Shown here: in pieces, positions 24,013 to 46,086 of the stretch
Position numbering within the stretch: position 1 is the first letter of the stretch
How the letters are laid out: each line of letters opens with the position of its first letter
Translations under genes and position numbers: made by a program
Notes under the pieces: model-generated
What the model saw: only the letters and a program-made list of their open reading frames with translations
What the model was told of the DNA's origin: nothing
Database searches by the model: none
Source of the DNA: Meandrina meandrites
Taxonomy: Eukaryota > Cnidaria > Anthozoa > Scleractinia > Meandrinidae
Direction: 5' to 3'
Length of the DNA stretch: 64,000 nucleotides
NCBI GenBank assembly: GCA_963693305.1
Contig: OY855907.1
Coordinates: 33,920,301 to 33,984,300 of the forward strand

Positions 24013-25072
24013 CAATTTTAAAATGGCTGATGGAAATACCGTGTCTGATGAAAATTATCGCATCGTATCGTATCGCAAAGTCAGAAAATAACGGAAATTA
24101 ACAAAGTCAAAAAGAAAAAGAAAAAAAAACTGCAGGAAATAAAGAATTATGTCAAAAACAGGTTAAACAGGATCCCACTACCTGGTTAAAAGTCGACAAT
24201 GAGTTGCAACTTTCTGCAAGAGATGGATGAACAGCTGTAAAACAATAAAAATGCAAGCAAGACAGATATTCCCCTGAGATATTTTTTCATAGATTACAAT
24301 TGGGAAAAATTAATTTTCAACTGAATGTGGAAGTTAGGTGTTGGATCGTTCAAAATATAATATCGAAATATTTTAGGTGCTTGTGACACAAACTGAACTG
24401 TACTGACTTACTCTCTGGGTTTAACAGATCAAATGTTGTATTTTCTTGCCGTTGTCATTGAACACACAGATGTTGCGTTTCCAATGAAATAGGTGTGAAT
24501 CTCTTGAAAGTCCTATGACAAGGAAATTCAGCATTGTAACTTCACTATTTTTAAATGTAAACTTGACTTGTTTATAAATCAATTTCTCGGTAAAAACTGG
24601 GTTCATTCATACTTCTGAGCATCATTGCTGCTTCAGCAGAATTATTTTCTATTTCTAGCTGTACTACCAACGAAATCTGTTGTGTACTCGCGGGTGTCGT
24701 TGGAAACAATGAGATACAAATTAAAAACCACTTTTTGTAAGCGCTCTTATTAAAAATAGCTATTTTGGACACTATCACAAACTAGTAAAATTCTGTGTAA
24801 TTTTTCTGTCAAACTTTACTCGTTGTGCTGATTTTATTGGATATTTTAGTTGTAATGTTTAATTACAGTTGAATCCCGATAACTCGAACCCTCAATAACT
24901 GGCACCTCCCGCTAACTCGAACCTTTTTTGACTCCCCTCCAGGTAATTTTCTTACTAAAAATTGATGTAAGTGATTGGTAAACAGTAGAGAACACTGTTG
25001 CAGATTTTTACAGAAATGCATGAGAGTATCTAGATTCTGGTTAACCCTTGTCCCTTTTGCTTACTTATTATT
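24013..25072. other. intergenic, one solo mariner-like end
   Basis: CAGTTGAATCCCGATAACTC near 24869, followed by two TAACTCGAACC-like blocks, resembles one terminus of a Tc1/mariner MITE. A partner end was not found nearby. Nothing else was recognised. Confidence 0.35.
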
Positions 25073-27872
25073 GGCCATGTTTTAAACGAGCAGGGGACTG
25101 GGTACAAATATTTAAAATCGATTGAATTGAAAAATGGAGCCCGTCATCTGAAAGAGCATCCAAACATTACCAAGTTTACCAAATTTGAGAGTTATTGGTT
25201 AAAACGCAAAGGCATGGTACACTTTTCAAAATCGAAAAAATACGAGAGCTAAGTATGGATTGGAGGGACGCCTGTACTGTCGTGAATTGTAATAAACGTC
25301 GTGAATTGTAATACCTTTCGTAAATTGTAATAACAGTTGTCGTGATATGTTGTCACGAGAGAATCTTCCGTATTTTAGTAACTGCCGTGTTCAACATTTC
25401 AAAATTATTTCAAAAGCCAACGGTATATAGTTCACTTTTCAATCGACAACTAAAAGTCTCATTGTTTTAGGATAATCTGGCCGAACCAGTGTACACATGT
25501 ACAGGTGTACCTTAGTTGTCAAAAGCTCATTTGGTCAACAAACATTGCGGCAGTTCGATCCTTTGAGCTTTCCGTTTTTCCAATTAAGTATTTCCAACAC
25601 GTGAATTAGTTCCACGGAAGCTCGCCAGCTGAACGTATTTTCCTCAATGAAGTTTTATTGCTTTCTATTCAAGGGCTGCTCTTAGTTAGTTAGCTGAGCA
25701 AACCAATTTTGGAAATCTTAATAAGTCTTCCATTTTTAATTTCCTATGCTTCTTTTAGCTTAATTTAAGTTCGCTATTTCCAATTTCAAACTTGTTAAAT
25801 TTAATCTAAGTTATCGTTTTTAATTTTGTTAACTTCCTACTGTTGAAATAGTTCGCTCTTGTAATTATAATCGTTTCCTTTTTAATTGTGCTCAATAGAA
25901 AGCTTTTGTTCACATTGAAAACACCTTATTTCCAGCAAGGATATATAAGCAAGCAATATCGTAAAAGTTCTTTGATTACATCGGAGATACATTGTAGATT
26001 ACATCGAAGATTATATCAGTAATCACACTGACGTTTAAGTTTGTGAGTGTGTAAGAATAAACTACTGTTGGAACCAAGTTCTGTCTGATCCTTGACGGCC
26101 GTAGCAAGATCCTCGAAGTAGATCGCCGAGTACCAGGAATTTGTGACGAAATTCCGTTCCCGCAAGCAAGGGTTGTTCTATAGAGCTAAGTTTCCCCCGT
26201 ATTTCAGTGAATTTCAGAGCATTCCCCGCTACAGTTCAGAAGTTGTCCATTTAGTCCGAAAAGCTAGTGCCGACTGGAAAAACTTATCGTCACATTGTAA
26301 TAAGGGACGGACCATTATTTTTCTGGAGGGGGGGGATGAAAAATATTGAAAAAAATTGTTTGCAGGGCCTAAAAAGACAAAATAAATTGTTTGCAAACAT
26401 CATATGTATTAAAAAAATAGTTTGCATAGCAGTCAGGGAATCTGATAGGGGTGCGGAAAAAATAACAAATTATGCGGAAATTTTCAGGAACATTATGCGG
26501 AAGAAAGTGTTGATTATGCGGAAAACACGTTGGATTATGCGGAAATTTTCGGCTCGCTTCGCTCGCCAAAAATCACATCTTTTCATGCAGCCGAAATGGA
26601 GTTGCCCCCGAAGCCGAGAGTCTGCTCGCAGACTAATTTTAAGCAAAAAAAATTACATTGGTATTTGGGCTTTTCCAGTTATTTTCATTTGTATTTGGGA
26701 TGTTATGAAATTATCTTATCAATTATGTGATGTTCAATGAAAATAACACAACCGTTATTTTGTTGGCTGAAGTTGATTTTCTTCTTATGCATAAACAATA
26801 CAATTCAAGGTGCTACATGATCTACTACAACATTAATTGCACGTTGAACAAAATAACAGTCCATTATCTACATAGAAAACTCCAGGATACTGGTTCACTC
26901 AATCCTTTGCTGATATTAGACTTTCAAAAAAGTCCTTCGTCTTCATTATGGCACGTCGCTCACAGGCCACTTTGCAGCCTCAAGCTCGCTTCACTTAATT
27001 CGTCGCTCATCTAGCCCGTGAGGGGCATACGATTAGCGCTAATCGTATGCCCCCCAAAATATAACAACACGCAATAACATATGTTTTAAGGCGTTTTTTG
27101 TAACGTTCGTTTAGTTTATACAGCATATTTTAGTTATTATTCACTTCCATGGGAAGTTGTAGCTAGGCACGCGAATGTGCTATATATGCTGTTCTTTGCT
27201 AGTTGTATTCATTCCCTGAAGAAGTCTCATTTAGAGACGAAACGCATCGGAAATAAACGACAAGCTTACAACCACAAGAAGTCTTTCCTTCTGCTGCTCA
27301 CTAGTCTTCGTTAAAAAAATTAAAAAAATTAAAAAAAAAATTACCGCCGCCAATCTTCGTAGTGTACGTCTCAGAAAACGAAAAAGATGAGTTCAGAGGT
27401 GTTTATTGGTCGATGGCAGTAAAAGCGAACCTCCTTTTTGAGTCAGATCGTGGTTAATAAAGATCGAAAAAAAAATTGTTTGCAGGAAGGTGTTGTTAGA
27501 AAAAAATTGTTTGCAGAGGTGCGTAGATAAAAAAAAAAGTTTGCAGAGAGAGATTTTTCATCCCCCCCCCCCCCCCTCCAGAAAAATAATGGTCCGTCCC
27601 TAATAATAGTTCAGAGTATTACAAATTAAGGCAGCATGTTATTACAATTTGCGATAGCTGCATTATTACAATTTACGAGAACTGTTATTACAATTTACGA
27701 CAGGTATTACAAATTCCGACAGCTGTTATTACAATTTACGACAGGTATTACAATTCACGACAGTACAGACGCCTCTCATGTTTGGATGCTCTTTCAGATG
27801 ACGGGCTCCATTTTTCAATTCAATCGATTTAAAATATTAATACCCAGTCTCCTGCTCGTTTAGAACATGGCC
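25073..27872. mobile_element. 2.8-kb foldback element, interrupted by a nested insertion
   Basis: The left end GGCCATGTTTTAAACGAGCA and the right end, with CTGCTCGTTTAGAACATGGCC, are inverted copies. The arms continue for about 250 bp through blocks such as CATCTGAAAGAGCATCCAAA and tandem copies of TCGTGAATTGTAATA (25281-25345 and, inverted, 27613-27765). The same ends bound the short element at 30252-30657. The core contains a Harbinger-like insertion (26304-27600) and, at 25940-26075, a TATATAAG...AATAAA layout that resembles an LTR. No intact transposase was seen. Confidence 0.75.
26304..27600. mobile_element. Harbinger-like non-autonomous element, TSD TAA
   Basis: The left end GGGACGGACCATTATTTTTC and the right end GAAAAATAATGGTCCGTCCC are exact inverted copies. 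TAA stands on both sides (26301-26303, 27601-27603). A TWA target and GGG-initial ends fit PIF/Harbinger. A homopolymer of G (left) and C (right) follows each TIR. The interior has repeated GGAAAAAATTGTTTGCAG-like blocks facing inward from both sides and no transposase. At about 27180-27270 a TATATATGC...AATAAA layout suggests a further LTR remnant. Confidence 0.8.
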
Positions 27873-27875
27873 AAT

Positions 27876-28268
27876 TCCTTTTTTGTCATTCATTGCTTTC
27901 TGCAGTCTTGTAAAAGGATACAGATCTTTGACGACAGGGAAAAAATAGAATTTACTAAGTTAACACAAATTAAAGCACAAGAAACAATTCATCCAAGATC
28001 GAACATCGCAGAACACAACAAACTCGTCACGCACGTGTTATTTTTTAATGTAAGTTTGATTTATTGTGACAGTCTGTTGGTAGCTATCAATTATAATAAG
28101 AACTGTCAAATGACAAGTGTCAGCAGCCTTATCTTTTGCCTCGCCCCAATTTTCGCGCGATCAAAATGCGGAAAATTCTTCATTCGTACATGAACGCTTT
28201 TAGCGCAGGCTATTGAGCCCTGTGGCAGTCGCTCGCACCCTAAATACTTAAACAAAAAATTTAAACCG
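27876..28268. promoter_or_regulatory. upstream flank of the LicD gene
   Basis: This 393-bp stretch between the foldback element and the LicD start codon must contain the LicD 5' UTR and core promoter if the gene is expressed. No TATA box is placed convincingly and no repeat was recognised. Confidence 0.35.
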
Positions 28269-29186
28269 ATGAAGGCAATGAGCATCTTCCGTCGGCGATG
28301 GAGACAATCTACGCGGAAGAAGACTGCCTTCATATCAGTAATTATGCTTGCCGTTATCTGCGTCTGCTCACTCCTGAGAAAAACACCGAGAGTACAAGAA
28401 GCAGACTTTGATCCGATTCCCTATAGGACGATAGCTCGGTGCGATCGTGAGGAAAACGGCGAGATAAACTGTCCGGACATTCGTCACAATGGAACAACGT
28501 TGCTTCGCCGAGCCCAACTAGTACTCACAAGGCTTCTCAGAATTTTTGATCTCATTGCTAAGAAACACGGTGTAAGATATTGGTTATTCAAAGGAACTCT
28601 TCTCGGTGCGGTGAGACACCACGGACACAACCCTTTCGACGACGATGTCGACATCTGCATTCCCAAAGCAGAATTCGAAAAGTTCATCAAATACGGCGTT
28701 AGTGATCTTCCTGATGACATTTTTTTTCAAACGGTGGAAACGGACGATCATTACATAGTCCCGCCTCACAGCGGCATACATGGCAAACTACGAGACAGGA
28801 GAAGCTGCTACAAGACATGCTTAAACATAGGTTGTAAACACATGGACGGCTTACAGATAGATATCTATGTTGTGGAAAATAACAGCTCGGATGGAAAACG
28901 GTTTGTTGAATCGTACAGTCATCCCAGTTTGTTTGCGGAAACGCTCACCGATGACCCAAGCTTAACCGCTGGAAACGAAAGCGCCATTTTCCCCTTGATA
29001 GAAGTAAATTTTGATGGCTTCCTTCTGCCCGCTCCACGTACATGGAAGGAGATGTTGGAGTCGTTCTATGGAGATTTTATGACCATTCCCTATGACAAGC
29101 CACCGGGGCACATTATCACAGATGCTTTACGAAGTTGTGAGGAAATAAAGGAGTCACGTTCATGGTTTGATTACTTAACGAACTAG
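28269..29186 (+). CDS. LicD/fukutin-family phosphotransferase, type II membrane protein
   Basis: An uninterrupted 305-aa frame. Residues 1-19 are basic, 20-36 are hydrophobic (TAFISVIMLAVICVCSL) and the rest is lumenal-like, so a type II Golgi or ER anchor is expected. The LicD motif is clear: RYWLFKGTLLGAVRHHG (103-119) and the metal-binding DDDVDI (124-129), followed by GLQIDIY (194-200). LicD-family enzymes transfer phosphocholine, and relatives fukutin and FKRP transfer ribitol phosphate, onto glycans. The substrate here cannot be told. The second Met (residue 4) is an alternative start. The gene lacks introns, unlike its neighbours. Foldback elements of one family stand on both sides (25073-27872 and 30252-30657). 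A bacterial contaminant is unlikely because of the anchor and the flanking coral-type repeats. Confidence 0.87.
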   Translation: MKAMSIFRRRWRQSTRKKTAFISVIMLAVICVCSLLRKTPRVQEADFDPIPYRTIARCDREENGEINCPDIRHNGTTLLRRAQLVLTRLLRIFDLIAKKHGVRYWLFKGTLLGAVRHHGHNPFDDDVDICIPKAEFEKFIKYGVSDLPDDIFFQTVETDDHYIVPPHSGIHGKLRDRRSCYKTCLNIGCKHMDGLQIDIYVVENNSSDGKRFVESYSHPSLFAETLTDDPSLTAGNESAIFPLIEVNFDGFLLPAPRTWKEMLESFYGDFMTIPYDKPPGHIITDALRSCEEIKESRSWFDYLTN

Positions 29187-30251
29187 GATGTATGTTAAGT
29201 GGTAAATACTAGAAGATTTTACAGGAGGGCCGCGGAGACGCAGATTTATTAAAAGGAGCTTAAGCAAACTAGGACGGCAACGGCAACGAGAACGTCACCA
29301 AACTAAAGGTTTAATGAGCAGAACAATAGTTCTGCACGTGCGTTTGAAATCTCGGTACATTTCTTTGCCGTTCTCTGCGAACAACAAGATAAAATGACCA
29401 AATTCTGCGTATTTTGGACAACGTGAACCACGACGGATAATATATATATATTTTTTTCTATTTGGGGTTGAACGCTATCTGTAGCTATATATTCAGCTTG
29501 AGCTAGTTCTAAAACCGATAGATACACTGAATGCATCTGGATTGTTGCGAGATTCTCGCGTTGTCCTTGGCGTCGCTGTCGTCATTGCATTAGCTCCCTA
29601 GATCGTTTCGTTCTCGGAGTCTCGGATTTGTTTGCTTCGGCCGGGTAACACGGGGCGGGTGCCGGGGCGAGCTATTTTGGCACTGTTAGAATCCTGACTA
29701 ATCGCTGACTAATATAAACTAACGCTAGAACAGTAAGACAAGCATTAATATTATTCTATTTATGAATATATGTTACGCTTCAGCGTTCTCTAAAGCGACT
29801 TTGGATCACGGGACTCACTGCGAACATTTGATAGTTAATACAAATTATTGCTCGAGTAATTTGAAAGTGCAAGACTTGAAACAAACCCAAAATTTGGTAC
29901 CTAGAAACTACATCATTTTGTTTGCGTCTTTTCCGAACGTTGAACAGCTATAAGAGTATTGTCATTTACATATAAAGCAATTTAAAAGTGAAAAGTCAAT
30001 CGAGGAAGACGAGTTAAGTGTCCTCCAATCCAGTGATCAAACCAATAGCTAGCAATGGGAATCCAAATTGGTTCCTGAAATATTGGCTCCTGTGACATTT
30101 CAGATCACGTTTAGATTACAGCTATTTCGAGAAACGTCGGAAAAAAAGCACAAAACTGCACAAGCCAATCCCGAAAGATAGTATGGGTAGACGCATTCAG
30201 CTACTGCACGTGTTGAATACTAATGAGATATAACGACAAAATAAGCAGGAA
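29187..30251. other. downstream flank of LicD, no feature recognised
   Basis: The segment contains the stop codon and presumed 3' UTR of the LicD gene, then AT-rich sequence with no supported exon, RNA gene or repeat pair. Confidence 0.4.
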
Positions 30252-30657
30252 TTAGCCATGTTCTAAACGAGCAGGGGACTGGGTACGAACATATTTTCTC
30301 TTCGGTACAAACATTCAATATCGATTGAATTGAAAAATGGGGCATGTCATCTGAAAGAGCATCCAAAAATTAGTAAATTCACCAAATTTGACGGTTATTG
30401 GTTTAAACCCAAAGGCATGGTACACTTAGTATGGATTGGAGGGACAGGCATCCTCCAATCCATACTAAGCTCTCTTATTTTAAAAGTGTACCATGCCTTT
30501 GCGTTTAAACCAATAACCATCAAATTTGGTTAATTTACTAATTTTTGGATGCTCTTTCAGATGACGTGCGCCATTTTTAATTCCATCGATATTGAATATT
30601 CGTACCAAGAAAAAAATATGTTCGTACCCAGTCCCCTGCTCGTTTAGAACATGGCCA
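30252..30657. mobile_element. near-palindromic foldback MITE, same family as 25073-27872
   Basis: The two halves are inverted copies for almost the whole 406 bp: GCCATGTTCTAAACGAGCAG at the left and its complement at the right, then CTGAAAGAGCATCCAAAAAT and GGTTTAAACCCAAAGGCATG with their complements. The centre is GGAGGGACAGGCATCCTCC. It is a short derivative of the larger element and has no coding frame. Confidence 0.9.
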
Positions 30658-31334
30658 ATTTCAAGTTTTCTTTCTTTTCAGATATGTAGAAACAAAGTAC
30701 GTTTAGCCCCTCTGAACTTTAGAAGAATTTTCCTCACTCAAAGACATGCGACAGCAAAAGTAAAGCTACAGATATAGGCTCCTGAGAGGAAAAACAAATT
30801 TTTCACGTGCAAAAACACACTTGCAAATTTCCTTTAGGCCAATATGCAAAATTCCAGTGAATACCCAGACCACCTTTCGGTCTTGTCGCGTACACTTTGA
30901 TGTTTTTTTTTTCCGACAACCTTTCTCGAAATAGCTGTATACCGGTAGGCTGTCTCTAATATCAAAACACGTTATCTCCAAAACAAAGCGCTCTTCTAGC
31001 GCTACAATTTCCCCAGCAGTTAGTGACATTGCCATTTGTTTTTTTTTTTAGCTCGAAAACAATAAAAAATTCAAACGGGCAAATGCGACGGCTATACTAA
31101 CACGTGTTGCAAATAAATGCGCCCTAAGAAAGCTAATTTACGATCTAATTTGATATTCCAGCGTAGTTGTTCACGAACTTATCGGACATAATTAGACCAG
31201 ACGGCAGTGCTTCGGTTGTCATCTGTATTACATGTAACGCCTCATCAACATAAGCAATAAAAACACTTTTATACATGAGAGAAATTGAAGCCTCTATAAA
31301 CATCGTATTCGTTGCTTATACATTATGCGTAATC

Positions 31335-31505
31335 TATGGCGTTATTGACCAAGCGTGAGGAGAGGATGGCTGGGTATTGGCCAAGGTTTTTTTTCTGCGT
31401 TTTTATTGACCGAGACGAAGTCGTGATCAATAAAAACGCAAACAAAGAACGAGGACAATATTCAGCCATCTTGACAGAACAAGCTTGGTCAATAAAGGAT
31501 TTATA
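31335..31505. repeat. foldback repeat
   Basis: TTATTGACCAAGC at the left pairs with GCTTGGTCAATAA at the right. Inside, GCGTTTTTATTGA pairs with TCAATAAAAACGC. This is a typical small inverted-repeat element with no frame. Confidence 0.65.
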
Positions 31506-31639
31506 ATATGGCCAAAAAGAGAGTTTTTTCTTGTGGGACCGACGCGGGAAATCCCCATTGGGCAAGATAGGCCCATCTTGCCCGCCCGGGTAGCCAATCA
31601 GAACGCAAGATTCGCTTCATCGTTCAGCCATAAAATAAT

Positions 31640-31715
31640 ACACAATAATGACCCCGGCCAAGGCTTAAACCCGAAAATTGGGCCAGTCCAGTCAACTAAC
31701 CATTAGGCTACAGTG
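31640..31715 (-). mobile_element. 5' fragment of tRNA-type SINE
   Basis: On the minus strand the fragment reads TAGCCTAATGGTTAGTTGAC, then GGGTTTAAGCCTTGGCCGGG. These are degraded A-box and B-box regions of the SINE seen complete at 9337-9633. Confidence 0.5.
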
Positions 31716-32700
31716 CAATACAAAAACAAACAAACGTTTGGAAGTTTCTTTATTTGATCATTAATTTTTACATAACGGAATACTCGCCTAATCGAGTGTT
31801 ACTTACTTACATTCAAGTTCGCTTTCTGCTGAACAAGTTGAAGAGCAACTAGAAATTATTGCAGCTCTAAATCTGGTACAAATTCGGCGCCAATAACTCT
31901 GTCCACAAAATAACTACAAGTCTTTCCCGTAAGAAAAAAAAAGACGCTAAATCGCGCAAAAAAATAAATAAATAAAAATTAGAGAAGCCAGAGAAAATTC
32001 GTTTCAACCTTGACAAGAAACGACACCTTGTCTTCTCTATACACTTTCATAACGAATTCAGTAAGGCTCTTTATGAGTTTAGAGAGTTTGATCGATTCGG
32101 GAAATATGTTGATTTTCTAATAAACTGAATTCTCCCGACACTAATTATGGTTATGAACCAACATCAAAAAGGAGAATTTTTGTTGTTGGTCTGAGGAGTT
32201 AATAGCAGAGGTCACGACTTATGGTTGAAACGATTAGCTACACTTTTGATGCTCCAAGCGCATCAGAGCTTTATCATTAAAGTACAACCTAACACAGCAC
32301 GGCATGGTGTTAGGAAAGTTTCTTGTAAACACGCAACGTGTTCCTGACTGCTTCTTTTATCGTTTACTACTCGTTGGCAGATAAAGATTGTGTGAGTGTT
32401 GAAATTATTCAAGTCCTATTTTTTCTTTGTTTTGGCTTAAAAAATTATTAAATTAAAGTTTTTTTTTACCACTCTTCCATATAGTATAAAGTAAAACAGT
32501 TAGACCACTCGACCTGGATTTTTATGACTGATGGGCAATGAGACGCAGTGAGTTGACTTTTCGCTCAGAGAAAACCGGGGCTCGTCGACCACTCTATATT
32601 GCTTATTGCAAATTAACAATTCAAACGTCTAGCCAATCGCAACGCGCTTAAATAGCATGATAAGCCAATCACGACTCGAGGTGAATACCTTGTAACTGGT

Positions 32701-32784
32701 GCTAAGCGCTGGAAAACTTGCATCCAGCGCCAAGCGCGGGAAAACTTGCACCCACCGCCAAGCGCGGAAAAACTTGCACCCAAT
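32701..32784. repeat. minisatellite, three 28-bp units
   Basis: The units start at 32701, 32729 and 32757 with consensus GCCAAGCGCGGGAAAACTTG plus a variable eight bases. They are directly adjacent, so this is a tandem array and not a CRISPR array. Confidence 0.9.
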
Positions 32785-33041
32785 GACAAACTATAGGAAG
32801 CCAGTCGAAAACCTCTATTGACAACACACTAAACCAACTTACAACTCGCCGGAACAGTTCCGTTCGTTATTAAAAACCGTTAACACAGATCAACACTTAG
32901 TTATTTCCACTCGTCAGGAAAACAGAAACCTGTTTCCGCTTTGTAGCTTTTTACAAAATATTAGCGAACCAAAATAGTTATAATGTATTTATCACTACGT
33001 GTCCCCCCCTTAAACCCGGAAAATGTTCACTATTTCGTTGC

Positions 33042-44119
<11,078 letters not shown>

Positions 44120-46082
44120 GATTTACCGTTGCTTTTGAACGAAGAAAACAGCTACTCTCACCGCTACAAGAACAATTTTATCTTCTAGAAGTTTGGCAGC
44201 GCATATTATAATGAGGTCATCCGCTGACCGGATAATTTCCGAAAGACCCGAGGGACGCGTGAGGTCCCTCGAGTTTCTCTGGCGTTCTTTTTTACTAGCA
44301 CGTTGGGGTCAACAGATCAAAGGCCCTTTGGGCTGTCTCGTGTCAGTCAAATAGAGATTAAAATATACTTTTAATTACTAAATAGTTATTATAAAAGTAA
44401 ATGTTTTGCTAGGCCGCAAAAAGCTTGCATGTGATTTACGCTTGCAATATTTACAGGGAGTTCATTAAAGACTTTCGCGCCACTAAAAAAATAGGTGTTC
44501 TTAAAAAATTTACCATATCCGGGGATAGGGAAAGCAGAGACGGGGGAACATTTTGCTGGGATAATATTTAGTCTTCTTTTTCCATACGCGGGAAATAAAA
44601 ATGGCGAACAGGCGGGAAAACAAAATGACAGAACACATATTATTTATGATTTTTACCAAAAAAACGTCCGTCCTCTTTATTTCCGACGCAAACTGAACGC
44701 AAGAGGAATTGAGCGTTACTCGAAGCACTCGTCCCCCACTTCACCTCCTTGTGCCGACGTTTTGCGCTGTTTTCCATTTCTTTTGTTATTTATTGCCTGT
44801 TTTTAGCGATCAAAGAACAATATCAGAAAATAGAGTATTTCATACATGTTTCTTGTGACGAAAACGCTGAAAATAGAAATGCCGATATGTTTGTAACGAG
44901 CGTTTTACACTGCACATACCCAGGCAAATAGCATTCCCAAGGTAAATAACACCAAGGTAAACTCACCGCGGGAATACGTTACCGAGGCGTTTGCGGTCAC
45001 ACACTTGACACTTTACCAAGGTCAATTTTTCATACTGTTTTCGGCGCGAAATGCGAAAATGGGTAATTCGAGGGTGCTTGCTTAGCATCATCTCGCTTTT
45101 ATTATTTATACTCTTTCGACAGTCCTCTACTGCTTTGTTATTTCAGTATTTCAGACAGCGAAAAAATAGAAGGTGAATACTCCGTTTATATAAATCTCTT
45201 TGTTGGATTTTTCTAAACCTTGAGATGAAATCGAATTACATATAAGAAAACGCACTATAGATCTTCCTTGACTAGTGTTGTATTTAAACGCCAAATTTCC
45301 AAAAAAAATAACATTTACTTACAAATCAGCAAGCCATCAAGCCATGATTCTAAGAAAGACCACGTTTTTGCTGCCTTGAACCTGCAAAGTTGACCTCAGG
45401 AAATCTAAACCTCACGCCATCATATTTATTTTCAAATTTCTCTGTTTATTTTATTTGCTTATCTTTGAGGTTTGCCTCACGATTGGTCATTTTATCTTGG
45501 GGTACTTGGAAAACCTACCTATTTGCCTCCAGTCGGTAACTTTCATGGGCGATTCTTTTGTTCTTTTTCACACCGCCATAAATTTACCTTGGGGGAACAT
45601 TTTGCTGAGATAATTTTTAGTCTTTTTTTTTCATAAGCGGGAAATAAAAATGGCGAACAGGCCATGAAAATGACAAAACACCCGGGAAAACAAAATTACA
45701 AAGCACGCGGAAAAACAAAATGACAGAGCACATATTATTTATGGTATTTACCAAAAAAACGTCCTCTCTATTTGTGAGTTTTACCATGTTAAAAGGACGA
45801 TGTGTAACCGCAACTATATAAATTTAACACACTACACTATTAACCTATTCCGTACTTGAAACCCTACACCGCTACACAGATCAAGCAATTTGTTCCAGTC
45901 AAATTTTGTTAATTACATTTTATGCAGTTGCGAAAAAACTTTCCGTAAAGATTCTCAAAATCCCGCTCCGGCTCTTTCTTGAAATTCCCGCTTACCGCTC
46001 CTGTTTTGAGCTCCCATCCCGGCCGAATATCACCACATCTTCTTATCTAGGTTACTTAGCGTGAGGTCTGTCTTTGACCTTG
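44120..46082. other. upstream flank of SDHA with a direct repeat pair
   Basis: The presumed SDHA promoter lies here, with no assignable TATA box. A 10-bp-stem hairpin (GACCCGAGGGAC...GTCCCTCGAG) is at about 44251-44274. A block of about 150 bp at 44538-44690 recurs in direct orientation at 45592-45775. Shared strings are GGGGGAACATTTTGCTG, GGGAAATAAAAATGGCGAAC and ACCAAAAAAACGTC. No gene was recognised. Confidence 0.5.
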
Positions 46083-46086
46083 TTAA

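Larger units (their letters stand above)
30658..33041. other. intergenic between LicD and SDHA, repeat-containing
   Basis: This contains a foldback (31335-31505), a SINE fragment (31640-31715) and a 28-bp minisatellite (32701-32784), each listed separately. The part next to 33042 is downstream of the SDHA stop and probably its 3' UTR. No further gene was found. Confidence 0.45.

Noticed and set aside
26267..26740. 157-codon plus-strand frame
   Set aside because: It lies inside a Harbinger-like element, reads repeated ATTATGCGGAAA-type sequence, and has no recognisable domain.
32701..32784. CRISPR-like repeats
   Set aside because: The three 28-bp units are directly adjacent with no spacers, in a eukaryotic genome; it is a minisatellite.
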